DNA of 64,000 nucleotides from Athripsodes cinereus (GCA_947579605.1 OX388327.1:6807122-6871121); one strand, 5' to 3'. Counted from the first letter of the stretch, positions 19,731 to 30,255 are shown. A program made the numbers and translations. The notes: a model not told the origin generated them from the letters alone.

Positions 19731-22730
19731 ATGTATTCATCTCCCGACGATTCATATTTATCCATTCCTGATAGCCCCCCTTCCCCTTATAATTTCAGTC
19801 ATAGTGATGATTCTTTCTACTCAGCTCTTTCTTCTTGCGAGTCTGATACATCTGATTCTTCTGGGAACTGTCAACCTTTACATGATAGTCTTATCTCTGT
19901 ATTTCCTTTAAAATCTAAAGATCTTCATATTTGTCACATAAATTCTCAAAGTCTACCAGCTCACTATGATGACCTACTAGCTAATTTCTCAGATGTTAAT
20001 TTTCATGCCCTGATGGTGAGTGAGTCCTGGTTAAAGCCATCTTTACCCTCTTCCCAATTTTCTCTCCCAGGATATCAACTAATTCGTAATGACAGAACGG
20101 GTAAGGGAGCCGGTGGTGTATGTATATACCTGCGTGATGACATTTCCTACTCTGTTATTGAACAATCTCCATCTAATTACGCAGCTGAACCCGAGTACAT
20201 CTTCATAAAAACTCACATTCACGAAACATCCATACTACTCGGGGTAATATACTGCCCACCCTGTATTAATTATTTTAACAAACTGGAAACTGTCCTTGTA
20301 AGTCTATTACCCCTTTTCAATGATGTCATTATCATGGGTGATCTAAATACCTCTTTACTCCTGGATGACTACCGTACCTCCCATCTCAAAAATTTGACTT
20401 ACTCACTGAACATAAATATCCTCCCACTTTCACCTACACATCACACTAAAGACTCATCATCATTAATTGATCTCATTCTGACATCTGAGACCCAAAAAAT
20501 TTCACTCCATGGACAGTTCCCGGCACCTGCTTTCTCTAATCACGATCTCATATTTGTCAGGTATCGGGTCAAATGTCCAAGGCCAAAGCCAAAAATGGTG
20601 CTGTTGAGAAGTTATCGTGGCCTCGACATCGACAGTTTACTATCTGACTTTAACAATATAAATTGGAACAGGTTATATTGTTCAAATTCTGTTGATGAAA
20701 AGGTTGAGATACTTAACAATTCTCTTCAATGGTTAAATGACAAACATGCACCTCTGAAATCAGTGCGTATCAAGCGTCCTCCAGCTCCATGGCTTTCGAC
20801 CGAGATCAGGTGCCTGATGGGGAGACGTGACAGGGCTAAGGTAAAATTTACCAAATCTGGTACTCCCTCGAATTGGGATTCTTATCGTATCCTCCGTAAC
20901 CGCTGCAACCAATTGTGTAGAAATGCCAAGTGTGCTCACTTTAAGCAAATTTTCGTTAATCGGACTCCATCCGATATATGGCGAGGCCTGGGTGCTATGG
21001 GAGTGAATCGCAATGATTCGGTAGAAAATAAAATCAGCATTGACTCCAATATTTTAAATAGCCATTTTGCTACCCCACCTTGCAATTTCAGCCAATCTAT
21101 AAAAAACTCCACTCTCTCATATATTCAAAACCTGCCTGATTTTGGTAAACCCATATTTCATTTCTCTCATGTATCTAATGATACCATCCGTAAGCTTGTC
21201 AATTCAATCCAATCCAAGTCGATTGGAGCTGATGGCGTGAGCGTAATATTCGTTAAATTTCTCATTGATCCTATATTGCCAATACTAACTCACATTGTAA
21301 ATTTCTCTCTAGATTCCGGTACTTTTCCTTCCATTTGGAAGAAAGCTCACGTCATACCTCTCCCCAAAAAATCTAATCCTATAACGGAAGGAGACTACCG
21401 TCCTATCTCAATTCTTTCCATTTTTTCAAAAGTCATGGAGAAGGTTGTTCATGAACAACTTGTCCACCATCTCACTTCTCATAACATACTCTCTCCCTTT
21501 CAATCTGGTTTCCGTAGTGGGCACAGCACCACTACTGCCCTTGTCAAAGTGACTGACGATATACGAGGTGCTATGGAAGAAAGAAAACTCACCCTTCTCT
21601 TACTACTTGATTTCAGCAGCGCCTTTAACTCTGTCGACTTTGACATACTTCTCGCAAAATTAAAATATTACAATCTCTCCGACAGCACAATTCGCTGGTT
21701 TGATTCTTACTTAAGAGATAGGACTCAATCAATTAAAATGAATGATAATCAAACATCAGATTGGTTACCACTGACGGCAGGAGTTCCTCAAGGCGGAATC
21801 CTATCACCTCTCTTATTTTCGCTCTATATCAACTCAATTGTCGAACATATAGATATTGACCATCATCTGTACGCAGATGACTTACAAATCTATTCACATT
21901 TCGAGTTGGATCAAGCTCAGCTTGCATTTAGTCACGTAAATGGTGAATTGGACCGCATTTCTCACTGGGCACAGCAGAATGGTCTATTACTCAACCCTTC
22001 TAAATCTCAAGCTATTCTTATTGGTAGTTCCCGCCTCTTATCTAAAATTCGATCGGAGTTATTACCCAAACTATACCTTAATAATTCTGAAATTCCTCTT
22101 TCCAAAAAGGTCAAGAACCTAGGTTTATTTCTCAACCAAAATTTATCCTGGCAGCCCCAGATTGGAGAGGTTAGTCGTAAGTTTTTCTTTAGTCTCCATT
22201 CTCTTAAACGTCACCAAAACTTTTTTCCTTTAGAGACTAAAATTCTTCTGTCCCAAACTCTACTTCTCCCTCTACTGGAATATGCGGATGTAGCCTACCT
22301 GGACATTACTAACGAACAACAAATGAAACTTGAGCGCTTACAAAACATATGCATTCGTTTTATTTACGGGCTTCGTAAATTTGATCACATCTCCCACTAT
22401 CGCAACGAGCTCAAATGGTTAAAAATGTCACAGCGTCGAAATCTGCATATTCTTTGTCTTCTCTTTAATGTTCTCCACCATCCAACTACTCCGAACTACC
22501 TAAAATCTCGTTTTGCACCTTTAGCATCTCATGGTTTGCCTCTTCGTTCTGGTGCACTTGGTACGTTGACCATTCCCACTCACAGATCATCCTTCTTTAC
22601 ATCTTCATTCACTATACATGCAGCTCGGTTATGGAATGATTTACCCTTATTGATCAGACTTGCTCCTACTATTTCTATATTCAAAAGCAGACTGAAACAT
22701 CACTATCTCTCTCTCAATAACTCAACTTAA
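19731..22730 (+). CDS. Intact LINE-A ORF2: endonuclease plus reverse transcriptase (CR1/jockey group)
   Basis: A 999-codon ORF without interruption; ATG at 19731 is the first after an in-frame TGA at 19677. Residues 1-60 are serine/aspartate rich. An AP-like endonuclease spans about 65-280: NSQ at 71-73, SESWL at 97-101 with the metal-binding E98, GDLNT at 203-207, SNHD at 269-272. The reverse transcriptase spans about 535-790: LPKKSNP, YRPIS, the catalytic D627 in LLDFSSAF, GVPQGGILSPLLF at 684-696 and YADD at 714-717. The C-terminus has ARLWNDLP and FKSRLKHH. There is no RNase H. The protein nicks DNA and copies its own RNA at the nick. All catalytic residues are present, so it may be active or only recently silenced. 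It lies in the presumed 12.5-24.2 kb intron on the same strand as that gene. Confidence 0.95.
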   Translation: MYSSPDDSYLSIPDSPPSPYNFSHSDDSFYSALSSCESDTSDSSGNCQPLHDSLISVFPLKSKDLHICHINSQSLPAHYDDLLANFSDVNFHALMVSESWLKPSLPSSQFSLPGYQLIRNDRTGKGAGGVCIYLRDDISYSVIEQSPSNYAAEPEYIFIKTHIHETSILLGVIYCPPCINYFNKLETVLVSLLPLFNDVIIMGDLNTSLLLDDYRTSHLKNLTYSLNINILPLSPTHHTKDSSSLIDLILTSETQKISLHGQFPAPAFSNHDLIFVRYRVKCPRPKPKMVLLRSYRGLDIDSLLSDFNNINWNRLYCSNSVDEKVEILNNSLQWLNDKHAPLKSVRIKRPPAPWLSTEIRCLMGRRDRAKVKFTKSGTPSNWDSYRILRNRCNQLCRNAKCAHFKQIFVNRTPSDIWRGLGAMGVNRNDSVENKISIDSNILNSHFATPPCNFSQSIKNSTLSYIQNLPDFGKPIFHFSHVSNDTIRKLVNSIQSKSIGADGVSVIFVKFLIDPILPILTHIVNFSLDSGTFPSIWKKAHVIPLPKKSNPITEGDYRPISILSIFSKVMEKVVHEQLVHHLTSHNILSPFQSGFRSGHSTTTALVKVTDDIRGAMEERKLTLLLLLDFSSAFNSVDFDILLAKLKYYNLSDSTIRWFDSYLRDRTQSIKMNDNQTSDWLPLTAGVPQGGILSPLLFSLYINSIVEHIDIDHHLYADDLQIYSHFELDQAQLAFSHVNGELDRISHWAQQNGLLLNPSKSQAILIGSSRLLSKIRSELLPKLYLNNSEIPLSKKVKNLGLFLNQNLSWQPQIGEVSRKFFFSLHSLKRHQNFFPLETKILLSQTLLLPLLEYADVAYLDITNEQQMKLERLQNICIRFIYGLRKFDHISHYRNELKWLKMSQRRNLHILCLLFNVLHHPTTPNYLKSRFAPLASHGLPLRSGALGTLTIPTHRSSFFTSSFTIHAARLWNDLPLLIRLAPTISIFKSRLKHHYLSLNNST

Positions 22731-22764
22731 CCATATCCCTTCCCCTCCCTCCCCTCACCCTTAT

Positions 22765-22885
22765 ATATATCTATGTGTGTATGTATGTATGTGTGTGTAT
22801 GTATGTGTATATGTGTGTGTGTATGTATGTATGTGTATATGTGTGTATGTATGTATGTGTGTGTATATATATGTATGTATATTTA
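22765..22885 (+). repeat. TG/TGTA microsatellite in the LINE-A 3' UTR
   Basis: Alternating GTGTGTATGTATG units. Both overlapping small ORFs here are products of the repeat. Confidence 0.9.
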
Positions 22886-23069
22886 TGATTGTGTCTATAC
22901 TATTTATATTATTTTATTATGCTTTTTGTTTTTAGTACTTATGCCTACTTATGTTATATGTACCTATATATATTTTATTTATTTTTTATTATATCTTTTC
23001 TTTTATGTACTTTACTATGTACATCAATATTAATGTATCTCGTATCTCTCTCACATTTGGTTGGTTGGT

Positions 23070-23093
23070 AGAAATTGCCTAAAGGCAATAAAC
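23070..23093 (+). promoter_or_regulatory. LINE-A 3' hairpin (probable reverse-transcriptase recognition)
   Basis: ATTGCC-TAAA-GGCAAT forms a 6-bp stem with a four-base loop at 23074-23089. Related copies keep the pairing with other bases (ATCGC/GCGAT at 28369-28385 and 36051-36065). In CR1/L2-type LINEs the 3' stem-loop is the site recognised by the reverse transcriptase. Confidence 0.6.
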
Positions 23094-23456
23094 CCGCCAT
23101 TTGTGTTACTTTGTATATTCCACAATAAAGATTATTTTATTTTATTTTATTATTTATTTTATTAAGACCTTTGTCTCATACATAGAAACAAAAGAAGATA
23201 CAGAGACGATTAAGCCCCTAATTTTTCATAAATATAACAATATGTATTTAATTAATACTACATTTGTCATTGAATCGTACTCGTTTTTTTACATTATATG
23301 TCAAAAATAACCATCAGTCATAATTAGACTGATGGTTCTGGATTTTACTAAGAAAATGGTTTAAAACGAATTGTATATTTTGTTATCAATCTGGATAAAA
23401 GAGTGTGGAAGAAACAAAAGCAACAAAATCCAACTGACGTATTTATTCATTCGAGG

Positions 23457-23580
23457 TGGTCGGTAGTCTGATTGTAGATTCTTAAGCTTTCAATCAAGAG
23501 ATCCCAGGTTTGATTCCACCTGTTTTCGACCTAATCCAAAACAAAAGCATATTCCTTACTGCTATTCGACAGTTATATTT
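23457..23580 (+). mobile_element. Diverged tRNA-derived SINE
   Basis: GGTCGGTAGTCTGATTGTAG resembles the SINE-A head and GGTTTGATTCC at about 23509 is a one-mismatch B box. The downstream body is not clearly SINE-A. Confidence 0.5.
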
Positions 23581-23915
23581 AATGGTTCATAAACAAAATC
23601 CAAATTCATAATGATATAAAAAATACTGTTGAACATATTACATATATCATACCTAAACATATGAATCATCTCTCTATTTCATAAAAAAAACGTACATGTG
23701 TAACATAGAGTGCTAATCTATTTACACACACAGAAGGTGTGTATCAAATTTATATTATTATTAATGAATCGATTAGAACATGTATGGGTGTGTTCGTACT
23801 ACCAACCCATGAACTATTGGTATGTCATATACGTGTACCGCTGTGAAAGGGTTAATATAATAGATGAATATATCAATATAAATTATATTGTCATTTGTAA
23901 TCTGTAAAAATGAAT

Positions 23916-24088
23916 AAAAGATATATCTGGGTTTTTGTTATAAACCCAAATACAACCTTATACACCTTTCACCGTAAGCTACTAAAAGCTTGTGTCGTGA
24001 AAGGGGAGTTTGCCGGCACCTGGTATCGAACTACGGACCCCATGTTCACGAGGCCGAGACTCTACCTCCAGGCTACCGACGAACTCTT
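23916..24088 (-). mobile_element. SINE-A
   Basis: Full-length minus-strand copy: tail-side GATATATCTGGGTTTTTG, body GCTTGTGTCGTGAAAGGGG, head complement CTACCTCCAGGCTACCGAC. It lies 143 bp before a candidate host exon. Confidence 0.85.
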
Positions 24089-24231
24089 GAATGACAGAAA
24101 AGAGTGAAAAGCCTTTTTTATACCTGGAACTCCACTATATGAACTTCAAAAGCTTCAAAAGCACAATTAGGCACTTATTATATGGTCATAATAATAATTA
24201 AAAGTTGAATTTTTTAAATATTTTTTTCTAG

Positions 24232-24361
24232 TTAGAATTCAATTTAGAATCGTTCGAAAATATGTTGAAAAATTGCATAAAAACAGGAGTTAAGCTCAAA
24301 GTACCTCTTTCGGAACTACGTACGGAACAATACATAAAAAATCACTTTATCTATTTTTACG
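24232..24361 (+). CDS. Candidate internal exon of the host gene
   Basis: Acceptor TTTTTTTCTAG (AG 24230-24231), 43 open codons plus one base, then a consensus donor G|GTAAGTG at 24362. The translation includes LEFNLESFENMLKNCIKTG and VPLSELRTEQYIKNHFIYFY. It enters in phase 0, matching the exit of 12399-12524, and leaves in phase 1, matching the entry of 24534-24574. Amphipathic, lysine- and asparagine-rich, with no recognised domain. Confidence 0.7.
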
Positions 24362-24533
24362 GTAAGTGAAAAATAATATAGAAAATTTGACGACGGTACG
24401 TGTGCTGTTTCCACTCATTATCCATGAAATCACGTGGTCATTTTACACATAATCATCTTTATAAGCCTAAATATATAGGTACATAACTATTCTATTATTT
24501 TTGCTGCTTATTTGTTTGTATTTACTTGATTAG

Positions 24534-24574
24534 GTTCTCGTCGATTTGAATATCCAGGATTACGCCCAATAGAT
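24534..24574 (+). CDS. Candidate 41-base exon of the host gene
   Basis: A 172-base intron (24362-24533, ending TTTACTTGATTAG) separates it from the previous exon. It completes the split glycine codon and reads SRRFEYPGLRPID, then a consensus donor GAT|GTAAGT at 24575. The matching phases and two GTAAGT donors make this pair the strongest exon evidence in the window. Confidence 0.7.
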
Positions 24575-24984
24575 GTAAGTTTCCGTAGAGTGTATTTGTT
24601 TTCAAATTACGCGTTTAGTGAAAGCGCCAACAGCTAGGTGCATAAATGAAACAAAGGAACTATAAAACATTAAACAAATATTTATTTATTGTTTAAACTT
24701 TAAATTTTTCACATTTTCAAAAAATAAAATTGTAGGCACACATGTTATATTTATTAATTCACTACATCCCTTGAGGGATTGAAAAATAAATTACAATGTT
24801 ATAAAATTGCTGTCTCATACGATTAAAACGTTGATAGCATTAATAATATTATGTTTTTCTATTATATCTTATATCAACTTTTTTTTATCATCATTGAATA
24901 TCTATTTATTTTCCCAATCCCTTGGGATCTAGAGGGTTAAGTAAATATTATATACAGAATGTTCTAACATTCATTGTTATACTA
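24575..24984. other. Presumed intron, nothing else recognised
   Basis: AT-rich; contains AATAAATT-type tails but no identifiable repeat before the R1 copy at 24985. Confidence 0.3.
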
Positions 24985-25205
24985 ATATACGATCACGGCA
25001 TATTCCACACATAGGGTAGCCAGCAGACCAGCTGCTTGTAATAAACACTCAAGGTGTCTTCTACGTGTCAACAAAAATAAGACATTCAGGATGAGTGACA
25101 AACCTCATCGCTGAAATAAAGATGTACGAACACCTCCCTTTTACTAGACACTGGAAAACTTACGAAAAACAATGGGAAACCAATTCTTTGCTGGGTGCTC
25201 CACGG
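24985..25205 (-). repeat. R1, long copy
   Basis: CGATCACGGCATATTCCACA, GGTAGCCAGCAGACCAGCTG, CATTCAGGATGAGTGACAAA, then TTCTTTGCTGGGTGCTCCAC. It forms an inverted pair with the copy at 25240. Confidence 0.75.
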
Positions 25206-25239
25206 CAATTCATTTATATTTTTATTATAATTACAAAAG

Positions 25240-25460
25240 AAGATTTCGTGTTTTGGTGGAGTACAGAGAAAGTCTCGCATTTATAACTGTAACTTTTCGA
25301 ATGTCATGTAAAATGCAGTTATTCATAAAAGATGAGGCAAGTATAAGATATTTAAATCATTAATTTAGTTTGCGAGGTATGCCACCCATGCTAAACATTA
25401 TTTATTGGCATGGAGAGGTAGACCTGTATGTTTGTTACATACTACCATGTGTGTGGTGTT
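25240..25460 (+). repeat. R1, long copy, opposite orientation
   Basis: CTTTTCGAATGTCATGTAAA, GAGGTATGCCACCCATGC and TTTATTGGCATGGAGAGGTA follow the consensus in the sense direction. Confidence 0.65.
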
Positions 25461-25479
25461 ATTTTTTATTGTAAGTGAC

Positions 25480-25640
25480 AACTCAACGCAACATAAAAAA
25501 AGAGACAATCAGAATGGCTGCTATACCTCATTAGAAGATGCTAAATATCTCCTATGAGCTGTTTTACGGATACTCATGTGTATAATATGGACATTTCATG
25601 GACACAAAAAAACTACAGAAAAAAGTGGGAGATATTCCGA
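25480..25640 (-). repeat. R1, diverged
   Basis: GACAATCAGAATGGCTGCTA, ATACCTCATTAGAAGATGCT and ACTACAGAAAAAAGTGGGAG match the consensus in order. Confidence 0.5.
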
Positions 25641-26393
25641 ATATCCTTCATTTAATAAAAATAAATTTTATCTTAATAAAGTATTATTTATATCAACGAT
25701 TTTAAACACCCTATACAAAAGTATTTTATGATAAAGGGGAGCGTCGCCCAAAACGGACTATCGGTCACGCGATTTTTTTTTGTACATTATTACATACTTA
25801 ACACTCACCTGTAATGTTATACTATATACTTTTATAGAATCCCCCTCTTTTTCCCTATAACGACAACATTTTATCGGTTGTTAAAATTCATAAGTATAAT
25901 ATTTGTACTAAAAAATTTCGACCTGTTGTCGACAATATTATTGTTAGTGCTACATTTTTTTATTGTTTCGGGCGACAAAGTCAAACTTGTAAATCACCAT
26001 TTTTTTTTGTTTTATTATTATTTCGTTGCGTAAATATTATTATAATATTTTTATGTAAAGTGTAAAAGTTTGAAATATTGTTCCTTTACGATCTCTTGTA
26101 AATTTTTTGAATGCTTTATAACTCTATGGTCTCTTTTTGTTGTTATTCTAATTTGTTACGTTATCGCATTTTGTAGCATATTAAATTCATTTAGAGTAAA
26201 TCAAATTTAGAAATTCTCTCACAAGGTACCAAGAACTCGATTTTGATCCAGTCGTCACAAAGTATACAGCATTGCTCTAAGCGTTGTTCATGTGTATGAA
26301 TTACAGAACTTAGAATTTGTTATTGTTCAAAACGGAATAGTTCGAGGAAAAGTTTGTTTGTTAATATTGTATTTGGTATCATTAAAGTTAAAT
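25641..26393. other. AT-rich, presumed intron
   Basis: No supported feature. Confidence 0.3.
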
Positions 26394-26650
26394 GGCGGCT
26401 GGTGTGGCGAGAAGGTAACGTTCTTGTCTTTGAGTCACGAGGTCTCGGGTTCGATTACCGGCCAAAGCAAAGTGAGAAATAACCTTTTGCAAATTGTTCT
26501 GGGTCTGGGTGTTACATGTTTTTATATATTAAGTGCTTCGTATACATGTGTATCTTCGTGTTGATACCCATAATAGAAGATTTATAATATCATAATTTGG
26601 GACTAGCTCGATATGTGTGAGTTGTCTGTGCCTGCTATGTTATGTTAAAT
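26394..26650 (+). mobile_element. tRNA-derived SINE, family SINE-B
   Basis: Head GGCTGGTGTGGCGAGAAGG with a B box GGTTCGATTACC at about 26448. The body ends TGGGACTAGCTCGATATGTG and TGCTATGTTATGTTAAAT, a (TTATG)n tail. Other copies at 32279, 42548 and 55141 are on the minus strand. Confidence 0.8.
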
Positions 26651-26679
26651 ACTGAAAAGGTATCAATTGTATGTTAAAA

Positions 26680-26790
26680 ATATCCAAATGGTCCTCTTCG
26701 TGGACAAACTTGCCTTACACAAAATACTCGAAAATTTACATTAATCAGTAGGAAGCCTTTTTTTAGCTTGGGACCCTATGGAAAAATGTA
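26680..26790 (-). repeat. R1 fragment
   Basis: Matches at GGTCCTCTTCGTGGACAAAC and ATCAGTAGGAAGCC; decayed. Confidence 0.4.
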
Positions 26791-27037
26791 ATATTTACGC
26801 GTGGATGTAAAAACAATGAAACATTAGTAAATACATGTCGCTTTCATATTTAATACCTTTGACAGCAATAAAACTAGCGAGATATTTTAACTTGATATTG
26901 TAAAACAAACAATGAATTTATGATTTTTTCCTTTTTTCGGTGATTAAATATTATTCCAAATAATGATTGCATGACCATGGAGTATATTGTAGTTATAAAA
27001 CTATTAATATTGAGAATTTGGTGTATTTGTTTTATAG

Positions 27038-27154
27038 CATACATTAAAGTTAGAGCAACAACTAAATATTAATGAACCGATCCCCTCACGCTCTATTACA
27101 ACGACGTATTTTGAAAATGGAATTTGTAATTTGTCATATTGTTTGTTCTTTTAA
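27038..27154 (+). CDS. Candidate exon of the host gene, perhaps the last
   Basis: Acceptor TTGTTTTATAG (AG 27036-27037) opens in phase 0, as required by the exon ending at 24574. It reads HTLKLEQQLNINEPIPSRS, then ITTTYFENG and on to TAA at 27152-27154. The final dozen codons look less protein-like, so the exon may instead end at the GTATTT donor at 27106. No exon that continues from there was found. Confidence 0.55.
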   Translation, partial: HTLKLEQQLNINEPIPSRSITTTYFENGICNLSYCLFF

Positions 27155-27302
27155 AAAATGAGTATAGTTGAAAAATTACAATGTTATGGATGTTTTAAAC
27201 ATATTAATACAACTATATGAACCGCTCAAATGGATTGAGCAACTGGTTGCCCCACTTGTGAGAAATTCTTTAACAGTGTAGACGGATAGACAAAATCTTA
27301 AT

Positions 27303-27461
27303 ATATTGCTATCACTTGATAAGAATAACTTGAATCGGCTGATGATTGATGGCTTGAATCGGTTGATAAGAATAACTTGAATCGACTTGAATCACTTGAT
27401 AAGAATAACTTGAATCGACAAACATATTGCTATCACTTGATAAGAATAACTTGAATCGGCT
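27303..27461. repeat. Short tandem/interspersed repeat array
   Basis: The 22-mer TTGATAAGAATAACTTGAATCG occurs four times with spacing of 24-46 bases. Two copies are preceded by ATATTGCTATCAC. Units with mixed spacing suggest local slippage rather than a satellite. Confidence 0.85.
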
Positions 27462-27589
27462 GTAAAATTATTGAAATTATCCTTTTAAGCGCCATTTAGA
27501 TAGAAGATCTTGATCTATTCGAGATGTGAAATATAAGATACCAAAAACGTTTGCTACTTTGGTTTGCGCTAAAAATTTCACAATTGGCG

Positions 27590-27735
27590 GACTTTACGTC
27601 GTGACAGTGAGAATGGTGGAATTGGTGAACGTCGTCCAAAGACATTGAAAGTGATAATTAAAACTAGCCTAGATCAAATTCGTAAGCGTTGGGATGCCTT
27701 TCTCACTTCTTCCGATTATATTTTGCACAATATAT
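27590..27735 (+). repeat. Dispersed repeat shared with 53150-53290
   Basis: CGTAAGCGTTGGGATGCCTT followed by TCTCACTTCTTCCGATT occurs in both places in opposite orientation. Of unknown family; possibly a LINE remnant. Confidence 0.6.
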
Positions 27736-27739
27736 TGAA

Positions 27740-28350
27740 AACATTGTTATCTGATTGGTTTTAAGATCATTTATGTTTTTGTTTATTGAGGTGAGAAACA
27801 AAATAAAAAAACGTTTATATTTGAAATATTATCTAAAATTTTCTTATAAAATAATTAAAATTTAAAATTTTCTGTAAATCTTCTATTTTTAAAAATAATT
27901 AAAATTTTCTGTATGCACAAGAAATAATATTGTTTGTTTGTTTTTATGGAAAGACATAAATTAATTTTAAAGACATTTTCTCCTATATTTGAAAATCTTA
28001 TTTTATTTAAGAAATTAAATATTTAGATTCTTAAACGTAAATATATTGAACTTAGAAAATAACTGGATGAATCGATTAATAAAAAAAAACAAATTCTTTG
28101 ACTAACAATAACAATGTGGACACCATTTATACTTAACACCAATAGACAAGATTTAATCAGCAATAAAATAATTTTAAACAATGTCTATTTGACCCCATAG
28201 TCCCCTATAGCCAGAAAACTACAGCGTGTTTATAAAATTGTTTCACATATTGTTTAATTAAGATATAAAATTCATTTTTGTTGAAACTAATATAATGTCA
28301 TAAAATAGATTAGATCAAGCGATACTAAAAATGATTAAAATTATATAAGT
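27740..28350. other. AT-rich, nothing recognised
   Basis: No supported feature. Confidence 0.3.
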
Positions 28351-28500
28351 ATTGGGTTAGTTGGAAGAGATCGCGCCTTTGCGATAAACTCGCCCTCTGT
28401 ATATTGATTGTATTTGATTTGAATGTATACCTTTTATGTAATTGTTTTTTATCAATGTACAGTAATGAATGAATAAATAAAAATAAATAAATAAATAAGT
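28351..28500 (+). mobile_element. LINE 3'-end copy related to LINE-A tail
   Basis: GGTTAGTTGGAAGAGATCGC then a hairpin ATCGC-GCCTTT-GCGAT, AAACTCGCC, and a tail of AATAAATA units. Matches the minus-strand copy at 38775-39020 over its full length. Confidence 0.7.
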
Positions 28501-28880
28501 TTAAAAAGTAAGTAAACAATGAACACAATATTATGTTGTAGTTATGTATTACAATACATATTTACATTTTGTCATTTGTATATTATTTGTGACACGAGTA
28601 CCTACATAAGTTTTAAATTTTTAACAACTGAACGTATGTCAATGTAACCTTCTCTTTTATAGAACCTAGATAATTTATTTATTTAATTTATTTATTTAAA
28701 AAAAATGAGGATTTACCCTTAAAAAATAAAAAAAGCAATGAATGTTCAATGGAGTCTCCGGTAAAGTATAGGTATCCAATTATTTTGTACAAGTGTTTGT
28801 GTGTCCTGTTTAAAAGTGGTCTCCAACCCCAGGTCCAAGGAAGGAAAATGAAGGATTTTTTTGTGTTGTTGTGCAAATGT

Positions 28881-29007
28881 ATCACTACTGATTTTATTAC
28901 TCGAGCACTTTCGTCAAGTCAGCTTGACATTTTTGAGAGAAATGAGTTCTCCTTGAAAATTTCTAACTAACTTGACCAAAGCGCTCGAGTAATTAAATCA
29001 ACAGTGA
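28881..29007. mobile_element. Small TIR element
   Basis: TCACTACTGATTTTATTACT and CGAGCACTTTCGTCAAGT are mirrored by ACTTGACCAAAGCGCTCG and AGTAATTAAATCAACAGTGA; arms of about 38 bp with several mismatches. No target duplication is clear. Confidence 0.55.
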
Positions 29008-30027
29008 AAAGTTAACAATGTTTTGTTAATTAATATCAAATATGTATGTTAAAAAAATATTTTCACAATGGGAACACACAAACCCTGGATCAATAACAGA
29101 TATTTATTAATAGATTTTTGTAGCAGTTAATGTTTTTATTTCTGGAAGTAAATAATAAACAATATACAATATTATTTACTAGCCTTCTCAATATTTTAAT
29201 GTCATGCTTCATCCGTTACCGTTACCACAAAACTATTAGTTTTGAGATGTTTCGTTGTAGCATTGACCCTAAGGTTATATCGGTGAATGGCTAGACAGAC
29301 TATACTTCGCTGTACGTACAAAAAGAAATATTACATTGTATACAAAAAAAAACATTCACTCTTCGTTCCATAAAAATTAGATATAAAATTATGGACATAA
29401 GCATTTGTGTAAGATGCTTTGAAGGTACATATAGTAAAATTTTATAATTAAAATCATCATCAATATTTTCTACAAAATTGCGCAAAATAAAACATTTCTT
29501 TTCAAGTCTTGAAAGAATTTAAAAAATGCATTAAAAACAAGTGAAAGAAGAAAATAAATAATTGCCAATAATAAAGGCGATGAATTATTACAAAACTGCT
29601 CAAATATAAATAACAATAAGTATATTTTATGGGGCCAAGCGAAATTATTTATTAAAAAAGAACCTCCATAAATAATATTGCCTGAGATAAAATTATTAAT
29701 ATTATTTAAAAAAAACGGCACACAAAAGAATGGTATAATAATATTGTGTATAAGAAAAATGTTTACCCATTCACTAAGATTTTTTTAATGAGGGGCGAGA
29801 AATATATATTTTATGATACGCCACTGGTCTCGATTCATACTAAATTTTTACACAATGTTTTTTGAAACAAATTTATTACTTTATCTAACTTTCTATAATT
29901 CATAAAAAAATCATTGTAAGAAATCTTTGTAAATTTATAAACTAGTACATATTTTATGCATGCAATTTTTTAATGTTCTGCAAAATCTGCTAACAATAAA
30001 TAGGTAACTACGTATGTATATATGTAC
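29008..30027. other. AT-rich, nothing recognised
   Basis: Two small minus-strand ORFs at 29300-29721 are compositionally AT-driven and unsupported. Confidence 0.3.
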
Positions 30028-30255
30028 ATAATATCACGGAATTTGTCATAAGTAAGGTAGCCAGCGAGATGACTACACGTTTAATATGCAAATCATCCCC
30101 TTCGTTCCAATATTAAATAAGTGGTACATAGATGATGCCACACTTATAATTGATGCCTTATTTGAGATTATTTTACGAAAACCTGTCTTTCACAGGATAC
30201 TTGAAAATTTACAGGAAAGGGTTGGATAGTTATTCTTTTCCAGGGAAATCAAAAT
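30028..30255 (-). repeat. R1
   Basis: TATCACGGAATTTGTCATAA, GTAGCCAGCGAGATGACTAC and AAACCTGTCTTTCACAGGAT match in order. Confidence 0.65.

Larger units (their letters stand above)
19731..23158 (+). mobile_element. LINE-A element (5' end not determined)
   Basis: Consists of the ORF, a 3' UTR with a TG/TA-rich microsatellite (22765-22885), and an end at 23060-23158 reading GGTTGGTTGGTAGAAATTGC, a hairpin, AACCCGCCAT, AATAAAG and a (ATTTT)n tail. The same end is found alone at 38895-38995 and, more diverged, at 28351, 36030, 30345, 32580 and 38775. Confidence 0.85.

Noticed and set aside
22773..23071. Overlapping cysteine- and tyrosine-rich ORFs
   Set aside because: Produced by the TG/TA microsatellite in the LINE-A 3' UTR.
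23295..23340. Hairpin AACCATCAGTC / GACTGATGGTT as a terminator
   Set aside because: Rho-independent terminators do not apply to a eukaryotic nuclear genome; an 11-bp inverted repeat alone is not evidence for an element.
27303..27461. CRISPR-like array of 22-bp repeats
   Set aside because: Spacing is uneven, the spacers are repeat fragments, there are no cas genes, and the genome is eukaryotic.
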